NCBI GenBank assembly: GCA_964623625.1
Contig: CAZUUJ010000008.1
Span: 1-64,000 of the forward strand
Length of the DNA stretch: 64,000 bases
Origin: CAZLGM01 sp964623625
Lineage (GTDB): Bacteria; Desulfobacterota; Desulfobulbia; Desulfobulbales; Desulfocapsaceae
Direction: 5' to 3'
In this document: piece by piece, positions 62,296 through 64,000 of the stretch
How the letters are laid out: the number at the start of each line of letters is the position of its first letter
Position numbering within the stretch: the first letter of the stretch is position 1
Program-made: the position numbers and the translations under genes
The notes under the pieces: generated by a model
The model's input: the letters and a program-made list of their open reading frames with translations, nothing else
Databases searched by the model: none
What the model was told of the DNA's origin: nothing

Positions 62296-63141
62296 ATGAC
62301 TGTCTCTCTCTCTATTGGTGACATTGATATTAGCTGGCTACCTGGAGGTGATTTCCGCCTTGACGGCGGCACCATGTTCGGTCCGGTGCCTAAAGTCCTC
62401 TGGCAGAAGCGATACCCGGCTGATGACCATAACCTGATCCCTCTGCGCAACGATCCGATCCTGGTCCGTACTCCCCAGGCAAATAGTATCATCGACAGCG
62501 GACTCGGCAATAAACTGACCGAAAAACAACGATCTATTTACAGGGTCTCACCGGTATGGAGTATCCCTGATCAACTTAACAGGATGGGGCTGTCCCGCCG
62601 GGATATTGATTATGTCATTCTCACCCATTGCGACTTCGATCATGCAGGTGGGGTGGTAATGGTAAACAGCGAAGGGGATGAAGAACTCACCTGGCCGGAA
62701 GCTATTCATATCATTCAGGAAAAGGAGTGGGAAGATGTCGAAAACCCCTGTAGACGGACCCAATCCACCTATCTTCCCCAAAATTTTCGCAAGCTGAAAA
62801 AAAACGGCCGGATTGAACTTGTGAATGGCGACCAACCCGTTTGTGAAGGGATACGGGTCCGCTACAGTGGCGGCCACACCAGAGGCCATCAGATTGTCGA
62901 GATCAGCAGCGGTTCCGAATATGCGGTCCATCTCGGCGACCTGTTTCCCACCCACGCCCAGATCAATCCGCTCTGGGTAATGGCCTATGACAACTTCCCC
63001 CTGGAGGTCATTGATCGAAAAGAGCAATATTTCAAGGAATATGGGACCAAAGACAGTTGGTTCCTCTTTTACCACGATCCGGTTATGCGGGCCTGCAAAC
63101 TCGGCTCAGAGCTCTCAATCACTTCAACCTTGCCCTCCTAA
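62296..63141 (+). CDS. Metallo-beta-lactamase-fold hydrolase
   Basis: 281 aa. The MBL motif is THCDFDHAGG: HxDxDH, with Asp in place of the second His of the usual HxHxDH. Further ligands: H in GHTRGHQIV, D in VHLGDLFPTH, and H in LFYHDPV. The whole sequence and length (around 280) resemble lactonase-like and organophosphorus-hydrolase-like MBL proteins. A changed ligand set may mean altered metal content. The 230 bp before it has no gene. Confidence 0.85.
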   Translation: MTVSLSIGDIDISWLPGGDFRLDGGTMFGPVPKVLWQKRYPADDHNLIPLRNDPILVRTPQANSIIDSGLGNKLTEKQRSIYRVSPVWSIPDQLNRMGLSRRDIDYVILTHCDFDHAGGVVMVNSEGDEELTWPEAIHIIQEKEWEDVENPCRRTQSTYLPQNFRKLKKNGRIELVNGDQPVCEGIRVRYSGGHTRGHQIVEISSGSEYAVHLGDLFPTHAQINPLWVMAYDNFPLEVIDRKEQYFKEYGTKDSWFLFYHDPVMRACKLGSELSITSTLPS

Positions 63142-63164
63142 CCTAAATTCCTTATTAACTCAAG

Positions 63165-63356
63165 TTAGAAAAGAGATACCTCCATGCCGATAGTAACCAT
63201 TCGCCTGATGGAATAAATCTCGATGATCGAGATGGATAAGAAGAGAAAGAAGGTGACGCAGAAAAAACAGAACAGCACTGGAAAAATGCGGTACAAAAAC
63301 AAAAGCAGTCTCTCTGCCAGTCGGCTGGATTGTTGTGCAAATAGAGTCTTCATCAT
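63165..63356 (-). CDS. Small membrane protein, 63 aa
   Basis: Starts MMKTLFAQQSSRLAERLLLFLYRIF with a strong AGGAGGG directly upstream. One long hydrophobic stretch (about residues 20-46, with FCFFCVTFFLFLSISII), then a short tail with basic and hydrophobic residues. It is convergent with the MBL gene, 23 bp apart. The strong ribosome site makes it likely to be real even though no family is recognised. Longer versions of the frame begin at 63422 and 63429. Confidence 0.5.
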   Translation of the reverse strand: MMKTLFAQQSSRLAERLLLFLYRIFPVLFCFFCVTFFLFLSISIIEIYSIRRMVTIGMEVSLF

Positions 63357-63953
63357 CCCTCCTGTATGATTGTTTCGATTCGAACACCGGGAAGGCATCA
63401 GTTTCCTGACCGGTCCAGCCACCCATCACGAGGAAGAGAGAAGTGGAGAGATTTTGTGTGTTTGTGTAAAGAATTGCTGACTCATCATGCAGTCACGCCA
63501 AGGAAATAAACGATACGCGAGAAGGATACCTGGACGTTGGATGATGAACCGGCACAGGATTCTGATACTGTTGTAATCGCAAAATCGGTGCCAGAATGGA
63601 TGTGAAAATAGTCACCCGGAATTGACAAACTGACCCTGCAAATGGCTTTCATCCTCGTTCAACCACCGCAACACACCAGGCAACCCACTGGTATCTAAAC
63701 AAAAAACCGACTGTCGCCAAAAAGCGACAATCGGAACGTCTTGCTTTTCAACCCTTTTGCTGCAAATCGATCCGAGAAGTGACTTAACCTGTTTCCAATT
63801 AGCGACACATTTCTCTTTTATGGGGTAACAGCGACTAAAAAAAAAGAATTGCGGAAGTTTGATTGAATTTCTGGATATACACTGTCACAAGTACTCCAGA
63901 TTTTGCAGGTGTTTTGTTCACTAGAACTCTATCCTATGCGGACAGGAGCGACC
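63357..63953. other. Intergenic region, about 600 bp
   Basis: No gene supported over most of the length. It holds the minus-strand terminator at 63700-63734 and the possible start of a plus-strand gene at the right edge. A minus-strand gene or RNA that this terminator would serve must begin to the right of 63735; I see no frame for it within the window. Confidence 0.5.
63700..63734 (-). terminator. Intrinsic terminator on the minus strand
   Basis: Read on the minus strand: CCGATTGTCGC, loop TTTTTG, GCGACAGTCGG, then TTTTTTGTTT. Strong stem and T-run. No matching minus-strand gene is visible in the 270 bp to its right. Confidence 0.7.
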
Positions 63954-64000
63954 GTGAAAAATGGGTATTGGTGGTGGCACCTTACAGCCTATTGTTTAAA
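63954..64000 (+). CDS. Possible start of a gene that runs off the window
   Basis: GTG start with AGGAG six bases upstream (GACAGGAGCGACC). The first 15 residues read VKNGYWWWHLTAYCL, with no stop before the window edge. Too short to assign a product; the strong ribosome site is the only support. Confidence 0.35.
   Translation, partial: MKNGYWWWHLTAYCL

Noticed and set aside
1..64000. tRNA, rRNA, CRISPR arrays, prophage or intact insertion sequences
   Set aside because: Looked for in all gaps; none could be supported. The repeats found have no transposase gene.

Overview
This window reads as chromosomal DNA of a strictly or mostly anaerobic Gram-negative bacterium of the Desulfobacterota, most likely the Desulfobulbales (inference from gene content and family resemblance; no search was run). 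Evidence: outer-membrane genes (BamA with an extra N-terminal domain, a BamE-like lipoprotein, PlsC), bacteriohemerythrin, a GltB-like ferredoxin/FMN protein beside a CCG-type Fe-S protein, AcnB, PrpE and SucCD (propionate/succinate metabolism), and an apparent selenoprotein. Coding density is high and no tRNA, rRNA, CRISPR array, phage or intact IS was found. It is a draft assembly: a run of 10 N lies at 23731-23740 and dnaG carries a one-base homopolymer frameshift.

Layout. 1-6.0 kb: interrupted dnaG start, an unknown protein, htpX, a bacteriohemerythrin, and an MFS transporter with a nearly identical truncated copy of its 3' end on the other side of a membrane-protein gene. 6-15.6 kb, minus strand: TIM-like protein, yggU, divIVA-domain gene, yggT, metG, ricT, holB, a YhaM-like HD nuclease, ychF, and a DUF2452 gene. 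15.7-23.7 kb: an MTA/SAH-deaminase-type amidohydrolase, a PAS histidine kinase, an odd trypsin-like protease, a DedA/YqaA protein, pcm, a BamE-like lipoprotein and htpG. 23.9-29.1 kb: phosphoesterase and hemY/hemG-type oxidase, then a sulfotransferase coupled to a multi-membrane ICMT-like methyltransferase.

29.4-31.8 kb holds the most interesting locus: a rhodanese-rubrerythrin fusion whose catalytic cysteine codon is TGA, followed directly by a SECIS-like hairpin, then a flavoprotein of the type also found fused to SelD and a small unknown gene. 31.9-41.5 kb: Fe-S flavoprotein and LOG-like protein, GltB-like and CCG Fe-S proteins, a mercuric-reductase-like flavoprotein with a TVP38 protein, dnaA with a large AT-rich intergenic region, and a comF-type gene. 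41.9-53.8 kb, plus strand: acnB, an epimerase-plsC pair, bamA, mfd and a HAD phosphatase. 54-64 kb: a PAP2-like protein, a carboxyltransferase remnant, prpE, sucC-glpQ-sucD, an aldo/keto reductase, an MBL-fold protein and a small membrane protein.

Between genes lie two families of palindromic elements. Family 1 (termini close to CTGAATCCGTG) is present at about eight sites, and in four of them the end of the element supplies the stop codon of the adjacent gene. Family 2 (termini AGTGTCGTGTCAA) has two copies of about 160 bp whose inner stems differ in a compensating way. Both look like non-autonomous, hairpin-forming intergenic repeats.
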